Assembly (NCBI GenBank): GCA_025059945.1
Contig: JANXDC010000010.1
Span: forward strand, 43,930 to 107,929
Direction: 5' to 3'
From: Bacteroidota bacterium
GTDB lineage: Bacteria > Bacteroidota > Rhodothermia > JANXDC01
Length of the DNA stretch: 64,000 nucleotides
The notes below the pieces were generated by a model. The model saw only the letters and a program-made list of their open reading frames with translations, had not been told where the DNA came from and searched no databases. Numbering within the stretch: position 1 is the first letter of the stretch; the number at the start of each line of letters is the position of its first letter. Of the stretch, positions 1 through 10,032 are shown one piece after another. Both the position numbers and the translations under genes were made by a program.

Positions 1-1
1 G

Positions 2-979
2 CTCATCGAAGGGGCCCTGCTGGCGGCCTACGCGATTCGAGCTTCTGCGATTTACGTCTACATCCGCGGCGAGTACGCCGACTGGATCGACCGCTTTGAG
101 GAGGCCCTGGAACAGGCCCGTGCGCGCGGCTATGTCGGCGCGCGCATCTGCGATACGGACTTCGGGGTGGCTTTTTACGTGCACAAAGGGGCTGGCGCCT
201 ACATCTGCGGCGAGGAGTCGGCTCTAATGGAATCCATCGAGGGCAAACGGGCCTATCCCCGCCAGAAACCGCCTTTTCCGGCTCAGCGAGGGCTCTGGGG
301 CAGGCCCACGACGATCAACAACGTGGAGACGCTGGCCAACGTGCCCCTTATCGTGCGCCACGGGGCCCAATGGTACAGCCGGATCGGCGCCCCCAAGCAC
401 CCGGGCCCCATCTTGTACGGGATCTCGGGACATGTGAACCGTCCGGGCGTCTACGAGCTTCCCTCGGGCATGCCCATAGAGACGCTCATTTACGAAATAG
501 CCGGAGGTGTGCGCGGGGGCAAACGCCTCAAGGCCGTCATCCCCGGGGGCTCCTCCACCCCGCCCTTGCGAGCCGATCAGATCGCCGGGATCACCATGGA
601 CGCCGAATCGCTCCGGGCCGCGGGCTCCATGATGGGCACGGCCGGAATGGTCGTGTTGGATGAAGACACCGATATGGTGCGCGTGCTGCTCCGTATCGCA
701 GAGTTCTATCACCACGAGTCCTGCGGCCAGTGCACGCCCTGCCGGGAGGGCACGGGCTGGCTGGTCAAAATCCTGCGTCGCATCGCCCAAGGAGAGGGCA
801 AACCTTCGGATCTAGACCTGTTGCTGCAGATTTGCGACCAGATGGAGGGGCGCACGATCTGCGCCCTAGCCGACGCCGCAGCCTGGCCCGTTCGGCATAC
901 CGTTCAGCGCTTCCGCGAGGAATTCGAGGCCCGCTGCCGGCCGAGCCTTGTGGCCGTCCCGGAAACGATCCCCTCATAA
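2..979 (+). CDS. nuoF: NADH-quinone oxidoreductase subunit F, 5' end missing
   Basis: Complex I subunit that binds FMN and NADH and passes electrons to the first iron-sulfur cluster. The reading frame is open from base 2, so the gene starts before the window; about 325 residues remain. Visible are the FMN/NADH fold motif AGAYICGEESALMES and the C-terminal 4Fe-4S ligand set ESCGQCTPCREGTGW, followed by a further Cys in GRTICALAD. It ends with TAA at 977-979, and nuoG follows after 18 bases on the same strand, as in typical nuo operons. Family assignment is secure; only the N-terminus is unseen. Confidence 0.96.
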   Translation, partial: LIEGALLAAYAIRASAIYVYIRGEYADWIDRFEEALEQARARGYVGARICDTDFGVAFYVHKGAGAYICGEESALMESIEGKRAYPRQKPPFPAQRGLWGRPTTINNVETLANVPLIVRHGAQWYSRIGAPKHPGPILYGISGHVNRPGVYELPSGMPIETLIYEIAGGVRGGKRLKAVIPGGSSTPPLRADQIAGITMDAESLRAAGSMMGTAGMVVLDEDTDMVRVLLRIAEFYHHESCGQCTPCREGTGWLVKILRRIAQGEGKPSDLDLLLQICDQMEGRTICALADAAAWPVRHTVQRFREEFEARCRPSLVAVPETIPS

Positions 980-997
980 AGGCTTGAGGACGCCGCT

Positions 998-2737
998 ATG
1001 CCCAAGGTTTACATAGACGACGACGTCTTCGAATTCGAAGGCCGCCCCAAGATCCTGGAGTTCTGTCTGCAGCATGGCATCGAGCTGCCCTACTTCTGCT
1101 ACCATCCGGCCCTGTCCATTCCGGCCAACTGCCGGCAGTGCTTGGTCGAAGTCGGCCAGCTTGTGCTCAACCGGGAAACCGGCCAACCCGAGCTCGACGC
1201 AGAGGGCAAAGTCGTGGTGCGTTTCTTCCCCAAGCTCATGCCCTCTTGCGCCACGGAGATCACCGACGGCATGGTCGTGCGCACGCACCGCAGTTCGGCC
1301 CTCGTGCGTCGGGCCCAACGGGAAAACCTGGAGTTTATCCTGCTCAATCACCCCCTGGATTGCCCGATCTGCGATCAGGCTGGAGAATGCCCCCTGCAGG
1401 AGCTAACGTACAAGTTCGGGCCCGACTCCTCGCGCTTTGAATTTGTGAAAGTGCACAAGCCCAAGCGCATCCCACTGGGCCCACGAGTCGTGTTGGATGC
1501 TGAGCGCTGCATCAACTGCACCCGGTGCGTGCGCTTTACCGAGGAGATCTCCCGCTCGCGCCAACTTACGATCATCCAACGGGGCGACAAGAACTACCCC
1601 TTCACGGCCCCCGGCATGAGCTTCGACGACCCCTACTCGATGAACACGATCGACATCTGCCCTGTCGGAGCCCTCACGAGCGCGGACTTTCGCTTTCGGG
1701 CCCGGGCCTGGGAGATGGCCTCTACGCCGAGCATCTGCACGGGTTGCGCTCGAGGTTGTTCGATCTACATCTGGACCCGGCACAACCGCGTAGAGCGCTT
1801 CACCCCCCGCCATAACCCGCTCGTAAACGACTACTGGATGTGCGATGAGGGTCGGCTGAGCTATCGGCGGCTTAACGAAAACCGGCTCGACGGCCCCCAT
1901 GTTCGCGAATTCGAAGGGCTCCGGGCCGCATCCTGGGAGGAATCCCTGCGAAGGGCGGCCCATTTGCTGCGCTCTGCGCCCCCAGAGCAGATCGCCGTCT
2001 TGGCCTCGGCCTCCTTGTCGCTAGAGGACCTTTACGTGATCCGGCGCTTGGCCTTCGAGGTGCTCGGCACGCCCCATCTGGACTTCCTGCGGCACGAAGA
2101 CCCCAGCTTCGAGGATGCCTTTTTGCGCCTGCGCGATCGCACGCCTAATCGGACGGGCTGCGAGCTTGTGGGCATCTCCCCCGGACCAGACGGGCTTCCC
2201 GTGCAGCAGTGGCCGCAGGCGCTGCGCGACGGGCGGCTGCGCCTTGTGCTCGTCTTTGGCGATGACCCCCTGGGCACCGGCGCCTGGCCCGTTCCGGAGG
2301 CGGGCGAGTGGATCGTGGCCTCCAGCCACTGGACCGAAACGGCTAGCCGTGCTCAGGTGCTGCTGGCCCTATGCACGCACGCTGAGGCCACAGGCTGCTT
2401 CGTAAACCAGCAGGGGGTGCTGCAGCGCGTCCGGCCCGCCAAAGCCAGTAAAGGCATGGATCGGACCCTTGTCCCCGAGATGGGCAAAAGCCGCCTGGAC
2501 CATCACGCCACTCCGTTCGATCGATGGTGGGGCCATGAGCACTACTTCGATTGCCGGCCCGGTTGGGAGCTGGCTCAGGGCCTTATGCGGGAGCTCGGTT
2601 CCCCGGTCGACTATACGGGTCCGGAGGCGGTTTTCGCGGAGCTAGCGCAGGCCATACCCGCCTTGCGCGGACTGAGCTACGCCGCAATCGGCCTGCAAGG
2701 CGTGCGGCTGGACCTTCACCCGCAACCTGTGGCGTGA
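998..2737 (+). CDS. nuoG: NADH-quinone oxidoreductase subunit G (short form)
   Basis: Iron-sulfur subunit of the peripheral arm of complex I. At 579 residues it is shorter than usual NuoG (roughly 680-900). The N-terminal ferredoxin domain has the 2Fe-2S ligands C34, C45, C48, C84. The His-Cys cluster is H118, C122, C125, C131. A 4Fe-4S site is C171, C174, C177, C221. The extra N7-type site before the molybdopterin-like domain is also present (C247, C250, C254, C282). The missing length is in the C-terminal molybdopterin-oxidoreductase-like part, which is degenerate in many NuoG proteins. A GAGG lies just upstream of the ATG. Its TGA is two bases before nuoH. Confidence 0.95.
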   Translation: MPKVYIDDDVFEFEGRPKILEFCLQHGIELPYFCYHPALSIPANCRQCLVEVGQLVLNRETGQPELDAEGKVVVRFFPKLMPSCATEITDGMVVRTHRSSALVRRAQRENLEFILLNHPLDCPICDQAGECPLQELTYKFGPDSSRFEFVKVHKPKRIPLGPRVVLDAERCINCTRCVRFTEEISRSRQLTIIQRGDKNYPFTAPGMSFDDPYSMNTIDICPVGALTSADFRFRARAWEMASTPSICTGCARGCSIYIWTRHNRVERFTPRHNPLVNDYWMCDEGRLSYRRLNENRLDGPHVREFEGLRAASWEESLRRAAHLLRSAPPEQIAVLASASLSLEDLYVIRRLAFEVLGTPHLDFLRHEDPSFEDAFLRLRDRTPNRTGCELVGISPGPDGLPVQQWPQALRDGRLRLVLVFGDDPLGTGAWPVPEAGEWIVASSHWTETASRAQVLLALCTHAEATGCFVNQQGVLQRVRPAKASKGMDRTLVPEMGKSRLDHHATPFDRWWGHEHYFDCRPGWELAQGLMRELGSPVDYTGPEAVFAELAQAIPALRGLSYAAIGLQGVRLDLHPQPVA

Positions 2738-2739
2738 CC

Positions 2740-3741
2740 ATGGCGATCCAGACGCTTTACCCGAAACTCGTACTCCTTGGCGCAGCCCTTCTTGTGCTTT
2801 TCACGATGGCCGCCTATGCGACGTACTTCGAGCGACGCATCAGCGCTTGGATCCAAAACCGCATTGGGCCTAATCGCGTGGGGCCGTATGGGCTGCTGCA
2901 GCCCCTTGCCGACGTCCTTAAGCTCCTCCTCAAGGAGGACATCGCCCCGAGCACGGCCAACCGGTGGCTGCACCGACTGGCCCCGATGATCTCGGTGGCG
3001 GCCTCCCTGGCCCTGATCGGCGTTCTGCCCTTTGCGCACAATCTGATCGTAGCGGATGTGCACATCGGGATCCTGTACATCTTGGCCATCACCTCCCTCA
3101 ACGTCTACGGCATCACGTTGAGCGGCTGGGCCTCCAACAGCAAATACTCGCTCTTGGGCGGCTTGCGCTCTTCGGCTCAGCTCATCAGCTACGAGATCCC
3201 GATGGGGCTAGCCGTCTTGAGCGTGATCATCCAGACGGGCTCGCTTATGACCACCCAGATCGTGGCGGCCCAAGAGGAGCTCTGGAATGTGCTGCGCAAC
3301 CCCCTGGGCTTTTTGATCTTTCTCATTACGGCTTTCGCCGAAACCAACCGGCTGCCCTTCGACCTGCCGGAGGCGGAACAGGAGCTGGTGGGCGGATACC
3401 ACACGGAATACAGCTCCATGAAGTTCGGCATGTTCTATGTGGCCGAATACATGAACATGATCCTTTCGAGCGCCGTGATCGTGACGCTCTTCTTCGGCGG
3501 CTATCTAGTACCCTTCGGGCATCTGTTCATGTCCGACCTGCCCGTTTGGGCCCAGACGGCGCTGGAGCTGCTGGCCTTCTTGCTCAAAACGAGCTTCTTC
3601 GTCTTCGTCTACATCTGGGTGCGCTGGACGATCCCCCGCTTCAAATACACCCAACTCATGCGCCTGAGCTGGGTGTATCTTTTTCCGCTTTCCGTGCTGA
3701 ACCTGGTGCTCGTATCCCTGGGCGCGATGCTGTTAGGCTAA
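2740..3741 (+). CDS. nuoH: NADH-quinone oxidoreductase subunit H
   Basis: Membrane subunit of complex I at the junction with the peripheral arm, helping form the quinone channel. The 333-residue protein starts [13 protein letters not shown], two bases after the nuoG stop; a longer in-frame opening from 2551 overlaps nuoG and is rejected. About eight hydrophobic helices are visible. Conserved pieces include [19 protein letters not shown] in the first cytoplasmic loop and [20 protein letters not shown], the hallmark loop. nuoI and the remaining membrane subunits do not follow; glgB starts 20 bases later, so the complex I genes are split between loci. Confidence 0.96.
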   Translation: MAIQTLYPKLVLLGAALLVLFTMAAYATYFERRISAWIQNRIGPNRVGPYGLLQPLADVLKLLLKEDIAPSTANRWLHRLAPMISVAASLALIGVLPFAHNLIVADVHIGILYILAITSLNVYGITLSGWASNSKYSLLGGLRSSAQLISYEIPMGLAVLSVIIQTGSLMTTQIVAAQEELWNVLRNPLGFLIFLITAFAETNRLPFDLPEAEQELVGGYHTEYSSMKFGMFYVAEYMNMILSSAVIVTLFFGGYLVPFGHLFMSDLPVWAQTALELLAFLLKTSFFVFVYIWVRWTIPRFKYTQLMRLSWVYLFPLSVLNLVLVSLGAMLLG

Positions 3742-3761
3742 GCTGCGCGGCCGCCTGCGCG

Positions 3762-5951
3762 ATGCACCCTGACCCAGCGCTCATAGAGGCCCTTTTCGAG
3801 GCCCGACACGGAGACCCGTTCGCCATTTTAGGGCCTCAACGAGATGAATCCGGCTGGGTGGTGCGCGCCTTCTGGCCCTCGGCCCGCCGGATGTGGCTGC
3901 TTACCGGCTCTGGCGAGCTCATAGAGCCGGCGTACGTGCCGGCGCCGGGCTGCTTCCTGTTTCGCTGGCCCGGCCCGGATCGACCCAGAGCCCAAGAGTA
4001 CACGTTGCGCATCGCCGAGCAGACAGGCCCCATTTGGGAGACCTACGACCCGTACGCTTTCGGGCCCGTGTTGGGGGAGCTGGACCGGTACCTGTTAGCC
4101 GAAGGTCGGCATTGGCGCCTGTACGAACGGCTCGGAGCGCACTGCTTAGAACATGAGGGGGTTCGGGGGGTGCATTTTGCCGTTTGGGCTCCGAACGCCG
4201 AACGGGTGAGCGTGGTCGGAGACTGGAACGCCTGGGACGGACGCCGGCACGTGATGCGTCTGCATCCGGGCTGCGGAGTCTGGGAGATCTTCATACCCGG
4301 CCTTGGACCCGGAGCCCGCTACAAATACGAAATCCGCACCCGCTCAGGCGAGATCCTGCTCAAGGCCGATCCGGTCGCGTTTTACGCCGAACAACGACCC
4401 GCCACGGCCTCGATCGTCTACGCCCCCTCCTATACGTGGTCCGATGAGGCCTGGATGCGGCGCCGCGCTCAGGGCCACCGGTTCGACGAACCGCTGCTCA
4501 TATACGAAGTGCATTTGGGCTCCTGGCGGCGGGTGCCCGAGGAGGGGGATCGGTGGCTTTCATATAGGGAACTGGCCGAATGGCTCATCCCCTACGCCGT
4601 GGAGATGGGGTTTACGCACCTGGAACTGTTGCCCATCATGGAGCATCCCCTGGACACCTCCTGGGGATATCAAGTGACGGGGTACTTTGCGCCCACCTCC
4701 CGCTACGGGGAGCCGGATGAGCTGCGCTACCTTATAGATTGCTGCCACCAGGCCGGACTTGGGGTCATACTGGACTGGGTGCCCGCCCATTTTCCCACCG
4801 ACGCACACGGCCTGTATCGCTTTGACGGCACGCACTTGTACGAACACGCCGATCCCCGTCAGGGATATCATCCGGACTGGCATACGGCGATTTTCAACTA
4901 CGGCCGCTACGAGGTGCGCAACTTTCTCATCGCCAACGCCCTATTCTGGGCCGAGGCCTATCATATAGACGGCCTTCGGGTTGACGCAGTGGCCTCCATG
5001 CTGTATCTGGACTATTCGCGCCGCGAAGGGGAGTGGGTACCCAACTCCTACGGAGGCCGCGAAAACCTGGAGGCGATCGCCTTTTTGCGGGAACTAAGCG
5101 AGGTCCTCCACGCCCAACATCCCGGGGTGATCCTGATAGCCGAGGAATCGACGGCCTGGCCCATGGTCTCTCGGCCCACCTATGTCGGAGGCTTGGGCTT
5201 CGATTACAAGTGGAACATGGGCTGGATGCACGATACGCGGCGCTACTTCAGCCGAGACCCCGTTTACCGAAAGTACCACCAGCATGAGCTGACGTTCTCG
5301 ATGCTATATGCCTTTAGCGAACAATACGTTCTGCCGTTTTCTCACGACGAGGTGGTCCACGGCAAGGGCTCACTAGTGGGCCGCATGCCGGGAGACCGAT
5401 GGCAGCGGTTTGCCAACATGCGCGCGATGCTGGCCTATCAGTACGCCCATCCGGGCAAGAAGCTTCTCTTCATGGGCCAGGAGTTCGCGCAGGAGCGCGA
5501 ATGGGACTATCGAAGAAGCCTCGACTGGCACCTGCTTGAAGATCCCCTGCATCGGGGCGTGCAGCGCTTGGTGCGCGACCTCAACCGGTTGCTGCGTCAA
5601 GAGCCCGCCCTGCACGCGGTCGACTTCGACTGGTCCGGATTTGAGTGGGTGGATTTCCACGACGCCGACCAGAGCGTGCTCGCCTTCCTCCGACGAGCGG
5701 GATCGGAGCACATCCTCGTGGTGCTCAATCTCACGCCCGTGCCCCGATACGATTACCGAGTGGGAGTCCCGATCCCGGGGTTTTACCGAGAGCTGCTGAA
5801 CACGGACTCAGCTTACTACGGGGGGACGAACATGGGCAACTTAGGAGGGCTCTGGGCGGAGCCTGTGCCGTATCACGGAAGACCGCACTCGCTGCGCCTT
5901 CTTCTGCCCCCGCTGGCCGCGCTTTTCCTCAAACCCGAACCCGCTGCCTAA
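3762..5951 (+). CDS. glgB: 1,4-alpha-glucan branching enzyme
   Basis: GH13 enzyme that makes alpha-1,6 branches in glycogen in the cytoplasm. The 729 residues match the usual two-module form: an N1 domain, a CBM48 domain ([20 protein letters not shown]), the catalytic barrel and the C-terminal beta domain. The nucleophile is D408 in [11 protein letters not shown], the acid/base E461 in IAEES, and the transition-state region is [11 protein letters not shown]. The chosen start, [11 protein letters not shown] at 3762, follows the nuoH stop; the frame stays open upstream to 2964 but that part overlaps nuoH. malQ starts three bases after the stop, so the two act as a glucan-metabolism pair. Confidence 0.96.
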   Translation: MHPDPALIEALFEARHGDPFAILGPQRDESGWVVRAFWPSARRMWLLTGSGELIEPAYVPAPGCFLFRWPGPDRPRAQEYTLRIAEQTGPIWETYDPYAFGPVLGELDRYLLAEGRHWRLYERLGAHCLEHEGVRGVHFAVWAPNAERVSVVGDWNAWDGRRHVMRLHPGCGVWEIFIPGLGPGARYKYEIRTRSGEILLKADPVAFYAEQRPATASIVYAPSYTWSDEAWMRRRAQGHRFDEPLLIYEVHLGSWRRVPEEGDRWLSYRELAEWLIPYAVEMGFTHLELLPIMEHPLDTSWGYQVTGYFAPTSRYGEPDELRYLIDCCHQAGLGVILDWVPAHFPTDAHGLYRFDGTHLYEHADPRQGYHPDWHTAIFNYGRYEVRNFLIANALFWAEAYHIDGLRVDAVASMLYLDYSRREGEWVPNSYGGRENLEAIAFLRELSEVLHAQHPGVILIAEESTAWPMVSRPTYVGGLGFDYKWNMGWMHDTRRYFSRDPVYRKYHQHELTFSMLYAFSEQYVLPFSHDEVVHGKGSLVGRMPGDRWQRFANMRAMLAYQYAHPGKKLLFMGQEFAQEREWDYRRSLDWHLLEDPLHRGVQRLVRDLNRLLRQEPALHAVDFDWSGFEWVDFHDADQSVLAFLRRAGSEHILVVLNLTPVPRYDYRVGVPIPGFYRELLNTDSAYYGGTNMGNLGGLWAEPVPYHGRPHSLRLLLPPLAALFLKPEPAA

Positions 5952-5954
5952 GGC

Positions 5955-7463
5955 ATGCGCTTTCCCCGCTCAAGCGGTATCTTACTGCACCCCACCTCGC
6001 TTCCGGGCCTCTACGGATCCGGCGATCTGGGCTTAAGCGCCCGCCGCTTCGTGGACTGGCTCTCTGAAGCCGGCCAATCCCTGTGGCAGATGCTGCCCAT
6101 AGGGCCGGTGGGCCCCGGAAACTCACCCTATGCGGCCCTTTCGGCCTTCGCCGGAAATCCCCTGCTCATCGACCTGGACGATTTGGTCCAACGCGGTTGG
6201 CTTGAGCCGGATCCGGAGCCGCCGTTTCGGGGCCTTAGTCCGCATCGCATCGACTATCCCGCCGTGACCGCCTACCGGATGCGCCGGCTGCAGGAGGCCG
6301 CGGAGCGCTTCTTCTGGAACGCCTCCTCCAGGGAGCGTGAGGCCTTTGAAGGCTTTTGCGAACGGGAGCGCGCGTGGTTGGACGATTACGCGCTGTTCAT
6401 GGCCCTGCACGAACACCATCGGGGAAGCCCATGGAACAGCTGGGATACCCCTCTTGCCCTGCGGCAACCGGATGCGCTGGCAGAGACGCGCAAGCTGCTG
6501 GCGGAGCGCGTGCGTTTTCACGCGTTTACACAGTGGATCTTTTTTCAGCAATGGGACGCGCTAAAGCGCTACGCCAACGAGCGCGGCGTGCGGCTCTTTG
6601 GCGATGTGCCGATCTTCGTCGCCCATCACAGCGCGGACGTCTGGGCCCATCAGCGGTTTTTCAAGCTGGACAAATACGGGCACCCCACCGTGGTCGCCGG
6701 CGTGCCGCCGGATTACTTCAGCCCTACCGGACAGCGTTGGGGCAACCCGTTGTATCGTTGGGAGACGATGGCCCATGAAGGCTATCGCTGGTGGATCGAC
6801 CGCCTGCGGCACGCCCTTTCGCTTATGGACCTGATCCGCATCGATCATTTTCGCGGCTTCGTCGCCTGCTGGGAGATCCCCGCATCGGAACCCACGGCCG
6901 AGCGCGGCCGCTGGGTCGCAGGCCCCGCCGAGGCTCTTTTCGACGCCCTGGAGGCCGCCCTGGGTCGTCTGCCGATCGTGGCCGAGGATCTGGGGGTGAT
7001 CACGGACGAGGTGCGGGCTCTTCGCGAGCGTTACGGCTACCCCGGCATGCGCGTGTTGCAATTCGCTTTCTCAGGCGGGCCCGAGAACACCTTTCTTCCG
7101 CATTGGTACGAGCCAAACACGGTCGTCTACACGGGCACCCACGACAACGATACCACGCGCGGCTGGTTCGAACGCGCCACAACCCACGAACGCGCCTTCG
7201 CCTGCCAATACGCCAACTCGGACGGGCGCGAAATCCATTGGGATCTAATCCGGCTGGCCCTGGCTTCGGTGGCCGATCAGGCCGTTTTCCCCCTCCAGGA
7301 TGTGCTGGGCCTGGGATCGGAGGCCCGCATGAACTACCCCGGCACGTCCGAGGGAAACTGGACGTGGCGTTTTAGCTGGGATCAGATAAGCCCCGAGCAT
7401 ACGCGGCGGCTATATCAACTCACGGCCCTTTACGGCCGGTGCGGGCCAGATCGGCTCTTTTAA
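5955..7463 (+). CDS. malQ: 4-alpha-glucanotransferase (amylomaltase)
   Basis: GH77 enzyme that transfers maltodextrin segments between glucans, releasing glucose. It is 502 residues long, the normal size of bacterial amylomaltase without extra N-terminal domains. It opens with the family-typical RSSGILLHPTSLPGLYGSGDLG, and shows LMDLIRIDHFRGF (nucleophile Asp), PIVAEDLGVIT (acid/base Glu) and YTGTHDNDTTRGW (third carboxylate). It begins three bases after glgB and ends with TAA; the pair is probably cotranscribed and serves glycogen turnover. Confidence 0.96.
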   Translation: MRFPRSSGILLHPTSLPGLYGSGDLGLSARRFVDWLSEAGQSLWQMLPIGPVGPGNSPYAALSAFAGNPLLIDLDDLVQRGWLEPDPEPPFRGLSPHRIDYPAVTAYRMRRLQEAAERFFWNASSREREAFEGFCERERAWLDDYALFMALHEHHRGSPWNSWDTPLALRQPDALAETRKLLAERVRFHAFTQWIFFQQWDALKRYANERGVRLFGDVPIFVAHHSADVWAHQRFFKLDKYGHPTVVAGVPPDYFSPTGQRWGNPLYRWETMAHEGYRWWIDRLRHALSLMDLIRIDHFRGFVACWEIPASEPTAERGRWVAGPAEALFDALEAALGRLPIVAEDLGVITDEVRALRERYGYPGMRVLQFAFSGGPENTFLPHWYEPNTVVYTGTHDNDTTRGWFERATTHERAFACQYANSDGREIHWDLIRLALASVADQAVFPLQDVLGLGSEARMNYPGTSEGNWTWRFSWDQISPEHTRRLYQLTALYGRCGPDRLF

Positions 7464-7514
7464 GGCCCCCTAAGAGAAACCCGCGTTCTGTAAACGCCGT
7501 TTCATCGGCTGTAG

Positions 7515-8327
7515 ATGGGCTGTATCCACGCATACGCGGCGCATCTTATGTTGCCGGTGCCCCTAAAGTGGGCGCCGCGAGCCCATCGCCCCCTGTTGGA
7601 GTCCCTGTATCGCTGGACCGCGCACCTGCAGCATCTGGCCCGAAGCCCGGAGCAGACCCCCGCGGAACGCTGCGCCCTCCTGGAGGCCCTGGCCGAACTG
7701 GATCCCCGGGCGACCTCTCCTGTGGCCTCTTCTCTGGAAGCGCTCTTAGAGGCAGGGGTGCCGGATTCGTGCTTAAAGCGCATTGCGCGGGGATGGCGGC
7801 TGCTAAGCGTTCCCCGTTCCTTTGCGCGTTTCCCTGAGCTGCTGCAGGTGGGCATGGACGTCGGCTATGCCGCTGTGGTGGCCTTTCACCTTTTGGGCTA
7901 CCCGCGCTCCCGCTACCGTGAGGCCCTCATGGCTTACGGAGCGGCGCGCGCGCTAACGGGCCTGCTTGTGCAGCAGAGCCAAGACCGCCTGGATGGCTTT
8001 TTGTACGTCTCTCAAGAGGACGCCGATCGCTTTCCGGGCAGTCTGGAGCTATGGCAAAACGGGCTTCCGGGAGAACCGCTGCGCCGTCTATTGTGGCTGC
8101 ACTTGGTGCGCCTACGAGAGCTTTACGCAGAGGCCTGGAGCGGGCTCCGCCAGGAGCTTGAAAACCCCGTGCGCCGCGCCTTTCGACGTTCCTGGCTTGA
8201 GGGGCTTGATGCGCTGGTACGCATCGAAACAAGCGGTCACCGGTTTCTACTCCATGTCCCCGAGCCCCGACCTTGGGACCGGATCCGGCTGTTCTTCCAG
8301 GTCTGGATGAGTCGGACGCCTCGATGA
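7515..8327 (+). CDS. Divergent squalene/phytoene synthase-like protein
   Basis: A 270-residue soluble protein whose middle follows the squalene/phytoene synthase fold. Residues 105-130 (FPELLQVGMDVGYAAVVAFH) align by eye with the family segment ELLaYCyrVAgtVG, and residues 140-170 (YGAARALTGLLVQQSQD, then LDGFLYVSQEDADRF) with the segment LGxAlQLTNILRDvxeDxxxGRxYLP. The aspartate-rich metal sites are not convincing: the second site reads QQSQDRLDG instead of RDVxED, and no DDxxD-like first site is seen. It may therefore be a non-catalytic or altered-function homologue. Its TGA overlaps the ATG of the glycerate kinase (ATGA), implying coupling. A later start at Met12 (7548) is possible. Confidence 0.5.
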   Translation: MGCIHAYAAHLMLPVPLKWAPRAHRPLLESLYRWTAHLQHLARSPEQTPAERCALLEALAELDPRATSPVASSLEALLEAGVPDSCLKRIARGWRLLSVPRSFARFPELLQVGMDVGYAAVVAFHLLGYPRSRYREALMAYGAARALTGLLVQQSQDRLDGFLYVSQEDADRFPGSLELWQNGLPGEPLRRLLWLHLVRLRELYAEAWSGLRQELENPVRRAFRRSWLEGLDALVRIETSGHRFLLHVPEPRPWDRIRLFFQVWMSRTPR

Positions 8328-9610
8328 AGGACGTGCTGTTGCAGCTCTGGCAGGCCGGGCTGGAGGCTGTGCACCCCGAAGCATGCCTGCCCAGCCGACT
8401 GCGGCGCCACGGGCCCTACCTAACGTGGTCCGCCGGGCGTTTGCGCATGGATCGATTTCGGGCTATCTGGGTTTTCGGCATCGGAAAGGCCGCTACTCAG
8501 GTTGCACGCGCTTTACTGCCCCTTATCGCGGACCGGCTCGCAGGGGGCGCGCTGCTTACTGCACCGGAGTACGCCGCAGACGCCCGTCCCCTGGAAGTCC
8601 TCTACGGAGCACATCCCCTACCTACCCCAGAGGCCGAATCGGCCGCCTGGCAACTCTGGGAGGCCCTGGGGCGAGCACGGCCTGAGGATCTGGTAATCTG
8701 GATCACAACAGGGGGCGGCTCGGCGCTTTGGGCCCTGTACCATGAACCCCTGCGGGCGGAAGAGGCCGCGCAAGGCTTCTGGCTCCTTCAGCGCGCCGGG
8801 CTTCCGATCTACGAGCTAAACCTGGTGCGACGGACCCTTCTGCGCTGGGCCAATGGGGGCCTGCTGGAGCGCCTAGCTCGCACGAAAGTGCTGGAGCTGA
8901 TCCTCTGCGACGTGCCCGGTCGAAGGCTAGAGGCCGTGGCCTCGGGTCCCACGTACCGGATTCCCGAGGCCCGGAAGCGGGCCATAGAGCTGCTGCGCGA
9001 GCGCGGCCTGTGGGAGCGCCTGCCGAAGGCGGCGCGACGGGCCCTGGAGCGGGAGCCTTCACGGCAGGGCTCTGCGTCTACCGTGCTAGGGCGCATCTGC
9101 CTGGCCTCGGCGCAGAACGCGCTTCAGGCCATGCGCAAGCGGGCCCGCGCACTGGGGCTTCGGGCCTGGACGCTCACGGATCGCCTAGAGGGGGAGGCGA
9201 GCGAGGTCGGTCGTCTGCTTGCCCTGCTGGCCGACGGGCTTCGGCCTCGAGGCCGAGGCCGCGTGATCCTCTGGGCCGGGGAGACCACGGTGAGCTTGGG
9301 AGAACAACACGGACTGGGTGGTCGCAATCTGGAGCTGGCCTTATCCGCGGCGCGCTTCCTTGAGGGCCGCAAGGGGGTTGCGCTTCTATCCGCCAGCACA
9401 GACGGCCGCGACGGGCCCACAGACGCGGCAGGGGCCGTAGTGGACGGCTATAGCACGGCGCAGGCCCGCTCCCGGGGTTGGAATCTGGAACGGGCCCTGC
9501 GGGAGCACAACAGCTACCCGCTTCTAGCGGACCTTGGTGCCCTTATCCTTACGGGTCCTACGGGCACCAACGTAGCCGATCTTGGAGCCCTGCTTGTATG
9601 GCCCAGTTGA
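8324..9610 (+). CDS. Glycerate 2-kinase (GckA/TtuD family, MOFRL domain)
   Basis: Likely phosphorylates D-glycerate to 2-phosphoglycerate, feeding lower glycolysis. The 428-residue protein has the N-terminal DUF4147 Rossmann-like domain (VFGIGKAATQVARALL; GAHPLPTPEAESAAW; WITTGGGSALW) and the C-terminal MOFRL domain (GLGGRNLELALSAARFLEG; SASTDGRDGPTDAAGAVVDG). The start MKDVLLQLWQAG overlaps the previous stop as ATGA; the frame is open slightly further upstream but lies within the preceding gene. It faces the minus-strand hpf gene, 43 bases away. Confidence 0.9.
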   Translation: MKDVLLQLWQAGLEAVHPEACLPSRLRRHGPYLTWSAGRLRMDRFRAIWVFGIGKAATQVARALLPLIADRLAGGALLTAPEYAADARPLEVLYGAHPLPTPEAESAAWQLWEALGRARPEDLVIWITTGGGSALWALYHEPLRAEEAAQGFWLLQRAGLPIYELNLVRRTLLRWANGGLLERLARTKVLELILCDVPGRRLEAVASGPTYRIPEARKRAIELLRERGLWERLPKAARRALEREPSRQGSASTVLGRICLASAQNALQAMRKRARALGLRAWTLTDRLEGEASEVGRLLALLADGLRPRGRGRVILWAGETTVSLGEQHGLGGRNLELALSAARFLEGRKGVALLSASTDGRDGPTDAAGAVVDGYSTAQARSRGWNLERALREHNSYPLLADLGALILTGPTGTNVADLGALLVWPS

Positions 9611-9653
9611 AGACGAAAAGGGGCCCAGCGGGGCCTTGCAATCTGATGAGGGC

Positions 9654-10013
9654 TCACCCGAGGGTTTCGCCTGCCTCCGAGTCCGCCAATCCCGCTTCGA
9701 GATCGCGGCGATCCGGACCGATCCTGCGCCGACGGCGCTCTTTGTAACGCACCAGCTGCCTGCGCAACTTCTCCACCGCCTCATCGATGGCTAACTCGAA
9801 ATCCGGAGCTCGGGAAGTGGCCTTTAAAATCTGATCATAGACCGTGATCCAGATCTCGCTGCGCTTGCGATGAGCCGCCCCTTCATCCTCTAGCACCACG
9901 TTGCAGTCCACAATCCCGTTGTAGAGCCGCTCCAGACGGGTTACGGCTTGCTCGGCGTACCGCTGCAGCTCAGGACGGGCTTTGAAATGCCGGGCGGTGA
10001 AGTAAACCTTCAT
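9654..10013 (-). CDS. hpf: Ribosome hibernation-promoting factor (short HPF/RaiA type)
   Basis: Binds the 30S subunit and stabilises inactive ribosomes in stationary phase or stress. The 119-residue protein begins MKVYFTARHFKARPELQRYA and has the beta-alpha-beta-beta-beta-alpha S30AE pattern, with SEIWITVYDQILKATSRAPDF and a basic C-terminal helix YKERRRRR. The start is supported by AGGAGG seven bases upstream. A ten-residue N-terminal extension is possible but lacks support. It lies 19 bases behind an xer recombinase; the xer-hpf order recurs in Bacteroidota. Confidence 0.9.
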   Translation of the reverse strand: MKVYFTARHFKARPELQRYAEQAVTRLERLYNGIVDCNVVLEDEGAAHRKRSEIWITVYDQILKATSRAPDFELAIDEAVEKLRRQLVRYKERRRRRIGPDRRDLEAGLADSEAGETLG

Positions 10014-10032
10014 GATAGACCTCCTCTTTGGC

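Noticed and set aside
9615..9640. GGCCC-AGCG-GGGCC hairpin between the glycerate kinase and hpf genes
   Set aside because: Only five paired bases with wobble extensions and no T-run on either strand; not enough for a terminator call.
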